From the NCBI GenBank assembly GCA_030068075.1, contig CM057833.1, forward strand, positions 45,961,587-46,025,586: 64,000 nt of DNA, in the 5' to 3' direction. A model generated the notes under the pieces. It saw only the letters and a list, made by a program, of their open reading frames with translations. It did not search any database and was not told the DNA's origin. The translations under genes and the position numbers were made by a program. Shown piece by piece: positions 31,051 through 43,085 of the stretch; positions within the stretch are counted from its first letter, which is position 1; each line of letters opens with the position of its first letter. Origin of the DNA: Paguma larvata (taxonomy: Eukaryota > Chordata > Mammalia > Carnivora > Viverridae).

Positions 31051-31535
31051 AGGACTTTTTCAAATGCCAGGATTACTCCACGTGGCACAAATCACAACAG
31101 GAAGCGAGGTACTGGCTGCCCAACTCAGCCAACCTGTTTGTTACAAATAAGTTCACGTTGCCAGGGTGTACGGAGCCTCCCTGCTCCTGCCTGGTGCAGA
31201 GGCCTTCCCATCCACATCCAGCTTAAGTAGGCAAAGCAGCAAAAGCTCTAATTATTTTCAGGGAAGCCTCAACTCAGATGCCAGCGTCATAGGGCAGTGA
31301 CAGGTGGGAGAAGCTGGAATGGGGACCACAGGCCTTGGTTTCTGGGGAGGGGCAGAAGCACAGGAAAGAGAAAGGTACCCATGTTCTGGCTCTGGGGCAC
31401 TCTGTGATCCTCCAGCTGTGGGGTGTTGGGAAAGTCCTGACTCTTGTACCTATAGGTGGCCAGTTCTGCTAGCTCAGCCACCTTCTGCCCATGCCTTCCA
31501 TCCTTTAGAGCATCTCTGACTGGGGTAACTCCAGA
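31051..31535. other. No gene recognised
   Basis: Short random ORFs only. Confidence 0.3.
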
Positions 31536-31539
31536 TGCA

Positions 31540-31690
31540 AATGCAGTCACGATCTTTGAGTTAGAGGGGACCCCACCATCTATTCTCAACTGCTTCATTT
31601 TACTGATGGGAAAACAAAGGCCCAGGTTGGGGAAGTAACTTCCCTGAGATCAGACAGCAAGCAGAGCTGCACGGAGATTAGAAACCTGGG
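31540..31690 (-). repeat. MIR3 fragment
   Basis: 'tttgagttagaggggacccc...ttcattttactgatgggaaaacaaaggcccag...agatcagacagcaag' is reversed MIR3. Confidence 0.6.
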
Positions 31691-31696
31691 CTCTTG

Positions 31697-31916
31697 GAGC
31701 ACCTGGGTGCTTCAGTTGATTGAGCATCCAACTTCGGCTCAGGTCATGATCTCACAGTTTGTGAGTTCAAGCCCTGTGTAGGACTCTGTGCTGATAGCTC
31801 AGAGCCTGGAGCCTGCTTCGGATTCTGTGTCTCTCTCTCTCTCTGCCCCTCCCTCACTCATGCTCGGTCTCTCTCATTCTCTCAAAAATGAATAAACATT
31901 AAAAACAAAGAGAAAA
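31697..31916 (+). mobile_element. CAN-SINE (SINEC_Fc type), plus
   Basis: Complete copy. TSD agaaacctgg at 31680-31689 and 31917-31926. Confidence 0.93.
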
Positions 31917-32022
31917 AGAAACCTGGCTCTGGCCCTCCAGGTCAGTGCTTCTCCCCTACCGGCATTAGGACATGTTTCTGTCTTTGGGACACAATGGAAA
32001 CTAGCAGAGGAGTTGTCCATTC

Positions 32023-32095
<73 letters not shown>
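32023..32095 (+). repeat. Compound (GT)n-(GA)n microsatellite
   Basis: About 50 bases of GT with one CT interruption, then about 20 bases of GA. Confidence 0.95.
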
Positions 32096-32096
<1 letters not shown>

Positions 32097-32509
32097 CATC
32101 AAGTGCAGCTGGATTCGACCTGTAAACAGCTCTTTGCAGAGTGCATTCACTTGTCTAGCTCTCTCTGAGTGCCTTCTAGGGTCAGGCTCTGTGCTGGGTG
32201 TGAAAGATGAAGAACAACCCAATTTTGCTTTTGAGGACCTCAACTTACAATTTGGTGTGATTACTGTTACTCATTAGTAAACACAAAGGTCAGGGATGGA
32301 GGCGGCCGGCCATTAGAGTCTTCGTGCCGGCCCAACAAGGACATCTACCCATGGTGTTTATAGCAGCCCACCTCTCTGGGGAGTCATAGAAGTGTGTCCC
32401 CTCCAGAACTGTGATGGCCTGGGGTGACTTTTCCTAGCATGTCCCCATGTACTCCCTCTCTCCATTTAAACCCTGCTTTTAACCAAGAGTCCCCTAGGGA
32501 ACAAAGAAA
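32096..32509. other. No gene; part L2-like
   Basis: 32110-32275 has an L2-like 'gccttctagggtcaggctctgtgctggg...aagatgaagaac' feel. Nothing else recognised. Confidence 0.25.
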
Positions 32510-32690
32510 GTCACATAAACCGAGCATCACTTGGCTAAGCATTTTTACATAGCACTAGCTCATTCAGCCCACACAGAACGCCTATCTCATAGGGAACTTC
32601 CACAACTGGTGGAGAACTGAGGCTCCGAGAGGGGAAGGGCCTAACCCAGACTCACATGGCAAGTGCATTTTAGAGCCTGCATTCCAATGG
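32510..32690 (-). repeat. MIR SINE
   Basis: 'ggctaagcatttttacatagcactagctcattc...aactgaggctccgagaggggaagggcc' is reversed MIR. Confidence 0.65.
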
Positions 32691-32949
32691 TTTGCCTCTA
32701 CAATCTGCACTCCTTCTGCCAGAAAATGGGGCTAATGTTAGATAAGGCAAGAGGGTCGTTGGGTGGTGTGGGGGAGATAGCTCTTGCGGACATGCCAGCC
32801 CAGTGCCTAGTACGTCGTAAGTGTTCATTACATGTTACCTCCCTTTCCCCTTCTCTCCCTTCATCCCTGCTCTATCTCAAGAGAATTCATGACCCGCCAA
32901 GGACAAGAGAAGTCTTTCAGCAGAAAAATGACACCCAAACGTCTTTAAG

Positions 32950-33145
32950 CTCCCTGTGGTATAGGCTTATGGTGTATCTGATTTAATCCTCACAAATAAG
33001 CTAGGAACTAGGCACTATTATTAGCTCCACTTTACTGATGGTCAAGTCAAGGCAGTGACTTGCTCAAGACCACACAGCTAATAAGTGATGGATTCAGGAT
33101 CCAAAAACCTGGTCTGTTTGAGTCTGAAGTCCATGCTCTTAAATA
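32950..33145 (-). repeat. MIR SINE
   Basis: 'tgatttaatcctcacaaataag...ctatta...gtgacttgctcaagaccacacagctaataagtg...tccatgctctt' is a clear reversed MIR. Confidence 0.8.
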
Positions 33146-33625
33146 GTCAAGGTTGCGTTGGTGCCTGAATTGGCACTCCTATGCCAAGTGCATGCCTGGC
33201 AGACTGCCTGATGGAGCAGGACTGGGCAGGCCGCTTAATGAGGGGACTGACCTGCAGAAGGAATGAGGTCACATTCCAGGAGGCTGAGGCAAGGCAGTCC
33301 ATGCATTGCTTCAAAAGACTCACTCGCTTGGAAAAAACTAGCAGGGTTGGATACCTGTGCCAAAGAAGAAAACTGGATACACAAAAGGGATATCAGGACC
33401 GGGCAAAGGACTCAACCTTTCAGGGCCAGAGCCCTAAAGGGACCAGTCATTCAGACTCCTGTGAGGAAGGGCCCAAAAGCAGAAGCTATTGGCATCACCA
33501 TCCAAGGACTCCTTCATGTGCTGTCTTCTTCCCATTTCCACTTCTAAACTCCGAAGAATCAGTGGGCCTTTCTTTCAGGCTTTTACCCCCTGCGTTTGTG
33601 CCTTAAACACTTACCACATTATTAA
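33146..33625. other. No gene recognised
   Basis: A 141-codon plus ORF (33181-33606) is open through this unique-looking stretch but has no recognisable domain, and a competing 94-codon ORF overlaps it. Confidence 0.3.
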
Positions 33626-33629
33626 TTAA

Positions 33630-34200
33630 TTCACTTGTTTTAGAAATGTTTTAGAGCACCTGCTTTATTCCAGGCACTGTGCTAGGAGTAATGGTTATGG
33701 TGCGTCCACTGCCCCATGCACCTTACCATCCATGAGGAAGCCAGACATTAAACTAAAAATGAGCATTATGTTAGGCGAAGTACAGAGGGCTACAGGAACT
33801 GACTTCCTACTTCCCTTCCTTTCTTCCACTGTATTTCTTTTCCTCCTTTCTTCCCTTCCTTCCACAAATACTTATTAAGTGCCTGCTAGATGCCAGGCCT
33901 GGTCTTGGTGCTGGGGATAAAGCAATGAATAAAAGATATATGATCCCTACCTTCTTTCAGCTTATATTGCACCGATACATTGGGGGATTTGACCCAGGTG
34001 AGGAAAAGCTTATGAGCCATACTGAAGAGTTTGAATTTTATCTGGTCGTTGAAAGAAAACCCAATATTGACTTTAGGCAAGGGAATGGTCTGAGCATGTT
34101 TGTGTTTCAGAAAAACCACAGTGGAAAACAACACAGAGGATGAGTGGACCTCTCAAGTATGAGACTGGTGGGTGGCAGGAGGTTCAGATTGGAGGCTCCT
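33630..34200 (-). repeat. L2 LINE fragments
   Basis: Two reversed L2 3' ends (33630-33780; 33860-33970 'cttattaagtgcctgctagatgccaggcc...ctggggataaagcaatgaat') and an older internal part to about 34200. Confidence 0.6.
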
Positions 34201-34410
34201 GGGACATCCTAGAGATATGGCGGAGCCCTAGACCAAGAAGGGCTGATAGGAAGGAAAGAGAGCTTCACAGCTTTCCCACAACAGGGCCAGCCAGTGACAC
34301 TAGCACCGTGGTATGACAAAGCAGTACCTCCTCAAACCAATATTTTAAAAATAGACACCTCCATTTAGTGGACATGAAGGAAGACAAAGTATTATTAAAA
34401 GTTACATGCC

Positions 34411-34615
34411 AGGGCACCTGAGTGGTTCAGTTGGTTAAGCGTCTGAATATGGGTCAGGTCACGATCTCATAGTTCATCTGTTCAAGCCCCATGTCTGACT
34501 CTGTGCTGACAGCTCAGAGCCTGGAGCCTGCTTCAGATTCTGTGTCTCTGTCTCTCTCTGCCCCTCCTCCACTCATTCTCTGTCTTTCTCTCTCTCAAAA
34601 ATAAACATTTTTTTA
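34411..34615 (+). mobile_element. CAN-SINE (SINEC_Fc type), plus
   Basis: Complete copy. Perfect 14-base TSD aaaagttacatgcc at 34397-34410 and 34616-34629. Confidence 0.95.
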
Positions 34616-34779
34616 AAAAGTTACATGCCTATTCCTTTATGTTTTTTACATGTACTGAAGATAACATTTCAAATCATTTGGAATCATCTTTTCTTTCACA
34701 ATCTCTCTGTCTCTTATAGCTGGGTAGCAGACCAGCCCCTCTGCTAGAGAGACCACATGGAAAGATCCTGAGACTACAC

Positions 34780-35055
34780 AGTAAGGGAGAGGTATCCAGT
34801 GCAGCCCAGCCCTCAGCTGTCCCCAGGGAGCCAATCATGCAAGTGATGACATCCTAGGACCCTCAGACCAGCCTGGCGGCCAGCTGACATCACTGAGTGA
34901 CTGCAGTCAAAATTACATGAAGCTGAAGTATCTCCTAGCTCTGCCCTACCTGAAATCATGACCCATAAAGTGTGAGATGTAATAAAATAATTCTGTCTTC
35001 AAACCCCTAAGTTTGAGGTCATTTGTTGTACAGCAAGGATAAACAGAATATCCCC
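34780..35055 (+). mobile_element. Possible LTR-retroposon 3' remnant
   Basis: Ends 'tgtgagatgtaataaaataattctgtcttcaaacccctaagtttgaggtcatttgttgtacagcaaggataa', the usual tail of old MaLR-like LTRs including a poly(A)-signal region. Subfamily unknown. Confidence 0.4.
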
Positions 35056-35834
35056 GTTTGTTGACATTTGACGAATATAAAAGTAGGTAAGCCTTGGCAC
35101 CATCTGAAAGCCTTTTCAAGTGATCCCTACAAAGCTCATGGTGACTGAACTCCAACATCCATGCCACCCCATCTGACGGATCTACAGAAACCATGGTAAC
35201 ACCATTCTCCTTTCCAAGTAGATGTGGGGAGGGCCCCAAGTCATGAGGAGAACCTCTTGGAAAGGCCAGGAAAGAATCTGTCAGGGGAATCTAGTTTTTT
35301 TTTTTTCTCCCTCCCTGGATGGCAAAGAAGACGCATGTGTCCTGGATGCCACTGGAAGCCAGCATATGAACACAGGAGAGCCGGGCTTAGGAGGAGGCCA
35401 CTGCTGCATAGGACAGAGGGGAGAGATGGAAAGAACAAGAACCTAGGACCAAAATGGCATCATCACATCTTTGAATCAACCAACTCCGAAGCCTCCCCTA
35501 CTGTTGGACATCTGCTATGTGAATTAATGTGTTTGCTTCTAGCTTAAGCCAGATTGTGCAGGATTTGTTGCTTGCTGCCCAAGGCAACCTAATTAATGTC
35601 ATAGTTCCTTTCTCTGAAATCTGAACATTTGGTCAGTAAGTTTAAATTCTTTAGTTCTAGCTCGTCCAGACATCAACCTATGCTCACTTGCTCTATTTGA
35701 AGTCCCAGAACAGAAAATGGGAGAGAAACAAATTTGATCTAGCTGTTATTTAACCCATAAATTTGTCTTACTACATAAAATCCATGGAAGTCATACCTCT
35801 AAACAGTAAAAGAGTGCTACACATGAATTTTAGT
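35056..35834. other. No gene recognised
   Basis: ORFs of 65-107 codons overlap around a T run (35296-35306). No domain. Confidence 0.3.
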
Positions 35835-36085
35835 AACAATAATTATAAGAACGATAACGAATATCATTGAGGAGTTACAGTATGCCAAGCATTGTTTTAA
35901 ATGCCATATAGATTACTCCATTCAATTCCCACAACAGTTCCACATGCTGAGAGATATTTTGATCTCCATTTTATGAAGTAGGAGCTGGGACAGGGAAAAA
36001 TGAGGTTACTTTTCCTAGGTCACATGGCAGAGAGTGGCAGAACTGGAATTTAAATTGACAAAGTCTGACTCTAGAGTTCTACTTC
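35835..36085 (-). repeat. MIR SINE, near full length
   Basis: 'attgaggagttacagtatgccaagcattgtttta...ctccattttatgaagtagg...aggtcacatggcagagagtgg...ctgactctagag' is reversed MIR. Confidence 0.75.
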
Positions 36086-36954
36086 TTCATGACTATTAGA
36101 AACCAAGAAAGTAGTAATAAAGAAAACAGTAGCACTGAAAGGAAAAATTAAATGTTTCATAGACTTGTAAGCAAGGCAGGAGGATTCCTGGGTGGTATGG
36201 ATTGGGGGTGACTGGATCAGTAATGAGATCAAGTGAGAATGAGGCCATAAGTGGGTCCTCAACATCTTACATGACCATGACCGCTATCTCTTAATGTTTT
36301 ATAAATAGCTGTATTCCATACTTACATATATGTGTGTACATATGGATACACACATATTATAAAGTTCTAATTAATACCTCTTTTGTATGTGACTTTGATC
36401 TTGCAAACTTTAGTTTTGTTGACCGTAGTAGTGTATCTTGGGGGAAGTGTGACCCTAGACAACAGGTATCAAAACAAAGCCCCAAAGCAGTGATTCTCCC
36501 TGGACCAGCCCTAGTTTCTCCCCTGGGCTTTGCTGCCTTTTTGGGCTGTTACTAAACTCACTCTGCTAACAATCTCAGTTGTTACCAGTTTTTTGAAACA
36601 AGAGGCAGAGTGGCTGGGAATCCCAAAAGGGGCTCTGTATTCATTTGGCATAAGACCGTGGTCCATCCAATGCAATTGGTTCCTCTATTTAGGGGGAATG
36701 AGCTTTGGATAGACTGAGTTTGAGCCATAGCCCAAAGCATTACTGTGGCAAACATGTAGCTGCCATTGAAGGAGCATGCTAAAGGAGGGAGCCTCTTAGA
36801 AGAATCCCACTGTGGATGGAGATGCCAAGCTCCTTGTGCCATGACCTCTCTCAGACATATGGATAAAGCTGCACAGAGAAGAGCTGAGGGCACAAGGAAG
36901 AATGAACAACTGGTGCTTATCACGTCCTTTCAAGGGACATAAATACAGCCCAAC
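36086..36954. other. No gene recognised
   Basis: Unassigned; a 113-codon minus ORF (36582-36923) has no recognisable domain. Confidence 0.3.
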
Positions 36955-37165
36955 TCTTTGTCCATCACAGGCATTATATGCTGTGCAATCTTGTGGTATT
37001 TATAACTTCTGCGCATCAGTTTTCCCACTGGCAAAATCAGTTTTATAATAATAATAGCAACCTCACCTGCTTGTTGGGACAGTTATATGAGCTAATTAAT
37101 AAATAGTGCTTAGAACAGGGTCCAGTTCATAGTAGGTCTCATTCCATATTGGCTATTATTATCAA
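36955..37165 (+). repeat. MIR SINE 3' part
   Basis: 'cagttttcccactggcaaaatc...gttgggacagttatatgagctaattaataaatagtgcttagaacagggtcc' is MIR. Confidence 0.65.
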
Positions 37166-37824
37166 CACTGCCACACTAATATAGAATGTATATTATGAAA
37201 TAAATACAAGAAAATAAGTTGCAAAGGACATGCTACAATAAATATAAGTAGAAGTTCTGGGATTTTCCAGGGCTGAACTGTCTTCTGCCTTGCTTTTTTG
37301 GACTCACGGCTTGAGCCACAGATGACAGTGACTATGGCTAAGCTGGTGGCAGTGGACCTAGCAAGCGTGAACAGATTCAAATGCATTTTAAAATGTTAGG
37401 ACTTGGGGAGGGAGGGAAGAGTCAAGGCCAAATCCTGGGTGCGTATCTGGCTTGATCAGCTATGTGGATGGTATTGTCACTAAAGTGAGAAAGACTCGAT
37501 GGGAGGGGGATGTGGAGCCCAGTCAAGGCTTTTACTGGAATGCACAGATTTCTGTGAGGCAACAGAGAAGCCAAGGAGGCACCTGGGGATTAGAGCTCAG
37601 AGGTGAGATTTGGGCTGGAGATATAGTTGAGAAAGTTATTATCCAGAAGATGGTGTTTCGGTCTGTGGGAATGGACAAGACCACTCAGAGGGAGAAGAAA
37701 ACCAGTCTCCTCCTTCTCCCTCACCTCTGAACTCCAGTCACACTTTGTTCTACTTCACTTACTGCCCTGTTTTGTGGCACCTGCCTGGTCGTCAGTTCTC
37801 ACCTGGGTGATTACACCAGCCTTC
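37166..37824. other. No gene; part ancient repeat
   Basis: 37440-37690 resembles the same ancient mammalian repeat as 50100-50880 ('aagccaaggaggcacctggggatt...gatttgggctggagatatag'). Confidence 0.3.
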
Positions 37825-38027
37825 CTTTTTTTTTTTTTAATGCTCATTTTAGTTTTGAGAGAGAGTGTGCCGAATGGGACAGAGAGAAAGGAGACGGAGG
37901 ATCTGAAGCAGGCTGTGCACAGTCAGCACAGCACAGGAGTCAGGTGTGGAGCTCGATCTCACCAACTGCCAGATCATGACCTGAGCCAAAGTTCGATGCT
38001 TAACCAACTAAGCCACCCTGGCACCCC
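37825..38027 (-). mobile_element. CAN-SINE (SINEC_Fc type), minus
   Basis: Complete copy. Perfect 13-base TSD tacaccagccttc at 37812-37824 and 38028-38040. Confidence 0.95.
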
Positions 38028-38089
38028 TACACCAGCCTTCTTGATTGTTCTTTTTTTTTTTTTTTGCCCTCTCTCTCCTATACCACTCT

Positions 38090-38930
38090 CCTGTTCTACT
38101 AATCCATCCTCCAAAACACCTACTACTCATTTTTCCAAAATCCAAATCTGATCATGTCAATTCAACATTTCCATTGTGCTTGAGATAAATCCCAGCCGCT
38201 TTCCTGGCTGTTTGTGCCTGGTTCATTCCTTAATGATCTCTCATGTGACCCCGCCAGTCCAGTCATGTTGGACTGTTCGTAAGTTCCCTAGTGCTCACTA
38301 CTGAAACATATCTTGAAACCTCAATGGCTTTTCCTCACACTTGGAACAAAATTCAGTCTCCTAATCACAGCCTGCAAGGCTCTGTCTGTACCGGTGTTGG
38401 ATACCTTTCCAGCTCAACTCCCTGCCTCTCTTCCTTTCCTTTTCTGCTCCAGCCACTTTGATTTCCTGGCTGTCCTCTGAAGTTGTCAAGGAAACTGTCA
38501 AGGATTTTTGTACTTGCTGTTCCCTCTGCCTCAAGTGCTGTTTTTCCGGATGGTCACATGTTTGAGGCTCTCATTTCAAATACATTTCTGCTCAAATCAT
38601 ACCTCATCAGAGTCCTCCTTTCTCACTCAACTCAAAATAACCTCTGGTCTCTCCCTCGCCTTCCCCATTGCCTCCCTCTGTCTCCTTACTGGACAAACTC
38701 TATTTGTTCTTCATTGCAATTTATCACTATCTAATATTATATTACATATTTATTCTGTTGTTTTTATAATCTCATTCTTCCCACCAGAATGTAAATTCGA
38801 CAAAGGCAGAGATCTCATCTGTCTCATTTACTGCCGTATTCCCATGGTTTATACCAATTTTTGAAATTGGTAGGCACCCAGTAAATATTACTTGAATGAA
38901 TGAATGAATAAATGAATGAACACAGGAATG
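38090..38930 (+). repeat. L2 LINE 3' end, long
   Basis: Runs through 'ccaaatctgatcatgtcaa', 'cacacttggaacaaaattcagtctcc', 'caatttatcactatctaatattatattacatatt', 'agaatgtaaattcgacaaaggcagaga' and 'cccagtaaatattacttgaatg', ending in the (TGAA)n tail typical of L2. A 118-codon ORF (38508-38864) lies in it and is noncoding. Confidence 0.85.
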
Positions 38931-38959
38931 AATGCCACCTTTTCTGTCTGTCCTTTTCT

Positions 38960-39235
38960 ACCTGGTCAGTTCCTACTCACTGCTGAAGACACAGGCTAAG
39001 CACCACCTCCTCCAGCAAGTCTTTCCTGACTGCCCAGACTGGGGTGAGCACCCTTTGCTTTTCTTCTGCACTGGGCTCTATTACAGCACGTCTTAACCTT
39101 GTGCTGGGATTGTGAGTAGTGCCTCCCACCCCAATCTCTACGCTTCTCGAAAGCAGAACAAAAATTGTATGCATCTTTCTCTTTAGTTCCTGATAGAAGG
39201 TAAGCACTCAGTAAATATTTGTAGGATGAATAAGT
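38960..39235 (+). repeat. L2 LINE 3' end, second copy
   Basis: 'aagcaccacctcctccagcaagtctttcctgactgcc...aaagcagaac...taagcactcagtaaatatttg'. Confidence 0.65.
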
Positions 39236-40810
39236 GAAAGGATATACCAGAAAATTAAAGTCATGCACAACTCTGATGTGCAAAGCAACATAATTTTCTT
39301 CGGCGATAATTGATTTTATTTTGCTCTTGCATCCCCATTCCCAATGATGGTGGAAAATAGTCCTTAAAATTGCCAACTAAATGTATCTCAGTTTATCTGG
39401 GATTCATGCAGTCTCTTCCTGCCAAAGCCAGTTATGTTGGGTTGATACTTAATTTAAACTCAAGCCCCTTATCAATACCGTTTCTTTTCTAACTCCAAAA
39501 TCTCCACTCTCCTTCCCTCCCAAGATATGGTGTCTGGGTGCAGGTATGAGTTTATGCATGCCCATGGTGATGGAGGTGGCAGGAAAGAGAGGACCAGGGG
39601 TCCTAGTCCAAGAGCTCCTACAGTTCTCAGGGTACCTATTCCAGAGGGCTGGTAGGTTTAACTTGGTCCCTTGGTGCTCTGGGTAGATGTCTGTTGAGGA
39701 GTTTATAATACCTGCGGTCTTCTGGGTATCATCCATCCATCCATGGCCCCTCATGCTAATGGCTTCATCTCTGCTATACCCTCTAGTTGCAAGGTCCCTG
39801 TTCTCTGTGGCTTCTAGCTCTTGACCCCAATTCTGCAGCTTCCAGGAATGCTCTGTTTCTCTATTGCCCCAAGTTAGCGTGCGCCCTCTGTGACACTGCT
39901 CTCAGACACCTTCTTAGCTTTACTGCTTGTATAACCAAGCTGTGCTGGACACGGTATCATGCTGAACCTGAGACTTGGAATTTCCCAGAGCTAGACTCTG
40001 GGAATACTCTGGGAATAGGAGAAAACTATTCTGCACTATTATCCCCTGACCTCTCTCACAAAACAGCTATTACTTCAGAGAGTTTAGCCTCAGCCTTCAG
40101 GTTGGGCTTTCTTCTCCCTCTGTCCATTGCCCCAAACCCTGATGCCAGAATAGCTTTCTATTACCCATTTCTAACTGGAAATGTATCCCTATATTTCTTA
40201 TCTTCCTTTTTTTTTTTTTTTTTTTTTGATACCCTATAGCCTTCTATTCTCCAGGTGGTTTCCTCTCTTATCTTACTTGGACAAGAAGCAGCATAGTCTG
40301 ACCACTTGGTATAAGGATGTGGGAGATGCAAGAGAACGGAAATGACACTAGAGATCTATTCAGATGATGGCTGGATGTGTGGATGGATATTAGATGACTT
40401 GCCTCATATCATCGAGTCCTTATAGAAAGAGTCCAGGACCCCACGCCTGATCTTCTGACCATTCTTTGCTTTGTGTCTTTTGGATTGAAAATCCAGTTCC
40501 CCAACTTCCCAACTTTCCCAAATGCCATTCACCCTAGAAAGCTTTCTGAGAGGGTAATTATGAGCTTTGGGAACTCTGCGCTGTCCAGATCTGAGGCTAC
40601 CACTTCCCAAGGTGCCTGCACAGAGCAGTAATTTGCCCCATGGGTTTCCCAGTGCCCAGTGGTCTGTAGAGCTAGTTAATTAAAAGCCATTTTACAATTA
40701 TGGGGAATGACGAGGCAGCAGCTTGATCAGATATTCTCTGTGGAATTCTGTTTTGTTCCCTACATTTTTGCCCCAAAGGCCTATTTTTATACTTAAGGCA
40801 AATCTCTATT
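39236..40810. other. No gene recognised
   Basis: Includes a poly(T) run at 40208-40227, a short (ATCC)n at 39729-39744 and a 150-codon plus ORF (39787-40239) ending in the T run. None looks like a gene. Confidence 0.3.
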
Positions 40811-40814
40811 CCCT

Positions 40815-41185
40815 GAAATCCTGATGCCTGAATCCCAATGCCTGTTCATTACTTGGATGTCTACCAGGGATTTCAAAGTCATTTCAAAGTTATCATGTCC
40901 CAAACGAACTCCAGACCTCCAATCCCATTCATGCTCTTTTTCTAATCTTTTCCATCTGGCAACACGTTATTTCAAATCTTGGAATCATCCATGACTATTT
41001 TCCTTATACCTCACATCCACACCACCAACAAATATCAAAACCTGTATCTCTGCAATATCTACAAAATCACCTGAGCTTCTCATCATCTTCAAAGCTACTA
41101 CCTTTTTCCAAATCACCGTCATCTTTGCCTGGACTATTTCAAAAGTTTCTAACTGATCTCTCGGTTTCCACTCTTGTGCACTGCA
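40815..41185 (+). repeat. L2 LINE ORF2-end fragment
   Basis: 'caaagttatcatgtcccaaacgaactcc', 'cttggaatcatccatgact', 'tcacctgagcttctcatcatcttcaa', 'cctggactatttcaaaagtttctaactgatctc' keep the L2 order. Confidence 0.65.
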
Positions 41186-41202
41186 TTAGTTATTATGTGT
41201 GC

Positions 41203-41242
41203 TTATATATATACATATATATTTGGTGTATGCAAACATGTG

Positions 41243-41284
<42 letters not shown>

Positions 41285-41290
41285 TATATG
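41203..41290. repeat. (TA)n / (TG)n microsatellite
   Basis: Two blocks of TA repeats separated by TG-containing sequence. Self-complementary and able to form cruciforms. Confidence 0.95.
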
Positions 41291-42185
41291 TTTGGTACTC
41301 CAACTGAGACCCAAATCAACAGAGTTGATTAAGACAGACCAGAGTTTGAATAAGACAAGAGTTTATTTCTTGCTCATGTAGCAAGCTGGGTAGTAGCAGT
41401 CCAGGAACGTGTGGCAGCCCCACAGTGTCACGCTCCTTGTGTTTGTAGCCCCAGCCTCTGCAGGGTATTTCCTTTCCTTACGTAACCCAACATCGCTCAT
41501 CACCTTGTCTGCATTCTGCCCAGCTGGGAAGAAGAAATGGAGAAGGGGAAAGCACCCAACCCCCTTTTTTTAAACTGCGTGGTTCATGAATTGTGTCTAC
41601 TTCCATTTGTATACATTGTTCAGAATAGTCAAACAGCCACACCTAGCTACCTGGGCGGCTGGGAACAGAAACTGTTCTGCACAGCCAGGGATCCGGCTAA
41701 AAATCAGGCTCTGTTGCTATGGAAAGAAGGTTTCTTCTTTCTTGAGTGTATCTTGGGTTATCTGTCATACACATACCCATACGGTCTGCTTTCCCTACAG
41801 CAGCCCAAGTGAACATTGGAAAGCAGCCAGCAAGGCATGTCACTTGGTAAATGACATAATGGCACTCAATAAATATCTGTTTAATGCCCTCGCTTAATAA
41901 ATCCCAATCAGTCCTGGAATCATAGTCTGTACCAGCTAAAAGGAATCTCAGATAATTTTCAGCATGATGGTTTTCAAAATTATTTTAGGCCAAAAAAATA
42001 TATATTTATAGAAAGTCTCCCGTGAAAGCTTGTATGTAAAATGGATAAATATCAGCTGCCCTGGTTGAAATCAGGGGACAGCCAAGGATCCCTTTCCTTT
42101 CTCTTTCTTATCTCAGTCCAGACCAGGTATGGATCCGGACTGACATCCCCAAAGCTCCGTGGACCACAGTTTGAAAACTGATGCA
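41291..42185. other. No gene; possible LTR remnant at 41300-41560
   Basis: 'agacaagagtttatttcttgctcatgtagcaagctggg' resembles a reversed LTR end. The remainder (ORFs of 91 and 103 codons) is unassigned. Confidence 0.25.
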
Positions 42186-42189
42186 GGTG

Positions 42190-42310
42190 CAACATCTTCA
42201 TCCTTCAGATGGGGAAACTGAGGCCCAGGGAACAACAGGAACTGGCTCTTACTGAGGGTCTCCTTTGCGTGTGGCACCGTGGTAAGTGCCTCACACACAA
42301 GAGCCACAGC
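42190..42310 (-). repeat. MIR SINE fragment
   Basis: 'tcagatggggaaactgaggcccagggaac' then 'ctcctttgcgtgtggcaccgtggtaagtgcc': MIR-family sequence, partly rearranged. Confidence 0.45.
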
Positions 42311-43063
42311 CCAAAGTTGCACTGCAAGTGAATGACAGCTGAGGCTGGAGGCCAGGGCTGCTGCTCTCCTGTCGGAATGATGAGATCCCGGCGCCAGCAG
42401 ACTGGCCACTGTCCCTGCAGCACAGGGCAGTTGTGCAGGCCAGAGGGTATTCCCAAAGACTGATTCTTGCAGTAACCGTGTGCCCTCGTTTCAAACAATA
42501 CATACTATGCCCGTTTTCAGTACCTCCAGACTGGTAGGGAGATTTTCTCTCCATGGGGAGAGGTGAAGACAAAGGAGCATTGAGGAGCCCTTCATTTGAG
42601 CTAAACTAACTCTGAAAACTTGGGCAAGTCTCTTATTTACCTTGATAATGGTATCTACTTTGGTTGGTGTAAAGATCAGAATGAGGCGAGGTCTGCAGAC
42701 AGCAGTGGAAACGTAAGAGGCTGCTTTTTGCTGTGTGGACAGTACTGCTATGCTGTACTCCTGTCCCCCGAGGGGCTCATCAGCTGCAGCAGAGACGTTG
42801 AGAAAGGGAGCCAAGAATCACAGGTGCCTGCCGGAGAGCAGTGCATACTGTGTGTGCCGCAGGGTGTCCAGAGCTGGGATGGCGAGGGAAGTGACAGGGA
42901 CGTGCCTGCCAGCGATGGAACCGTGAGAACCCAGGGGTTAGAAGGAGCACTGGAAAAACCTGGTTGTAGTGTGGGACAGGACGTCTCAAAAGTGTGAATG
43001 GACATTGGAATCACCTGGGGATCTTGCGAAGAGGAGGCAGATTCTGGCCAGGAGACTTGCGGT
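42311..43063. other. No gene recognised
   Basis: 'ggacattggaatcacctggggatctt' near 42998 looks like a MER5/Charlie-type end. Overlapping ORFs of 93-160 codons on both strands are random. Confidence 0.3.
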
Positions 43064-43085
43064 GGGGGTGGGGATGGGGGGTGGG
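43064..43085 (+). other. G-quadruplex-capable tract
   Basis: Plus-strand G runs of 5, 4, 6 and 3 bases with loops of 1, 2 and 1 bases, a very tight G4 motif. Confidence 0.7.

Noticed and set aside
37627..38151. 174-codon plus ORF
   Set aside because: It runs through a complete minus-strand SINE and two T runs; its hydrophobic stretches are SINE and poly(T) translation.
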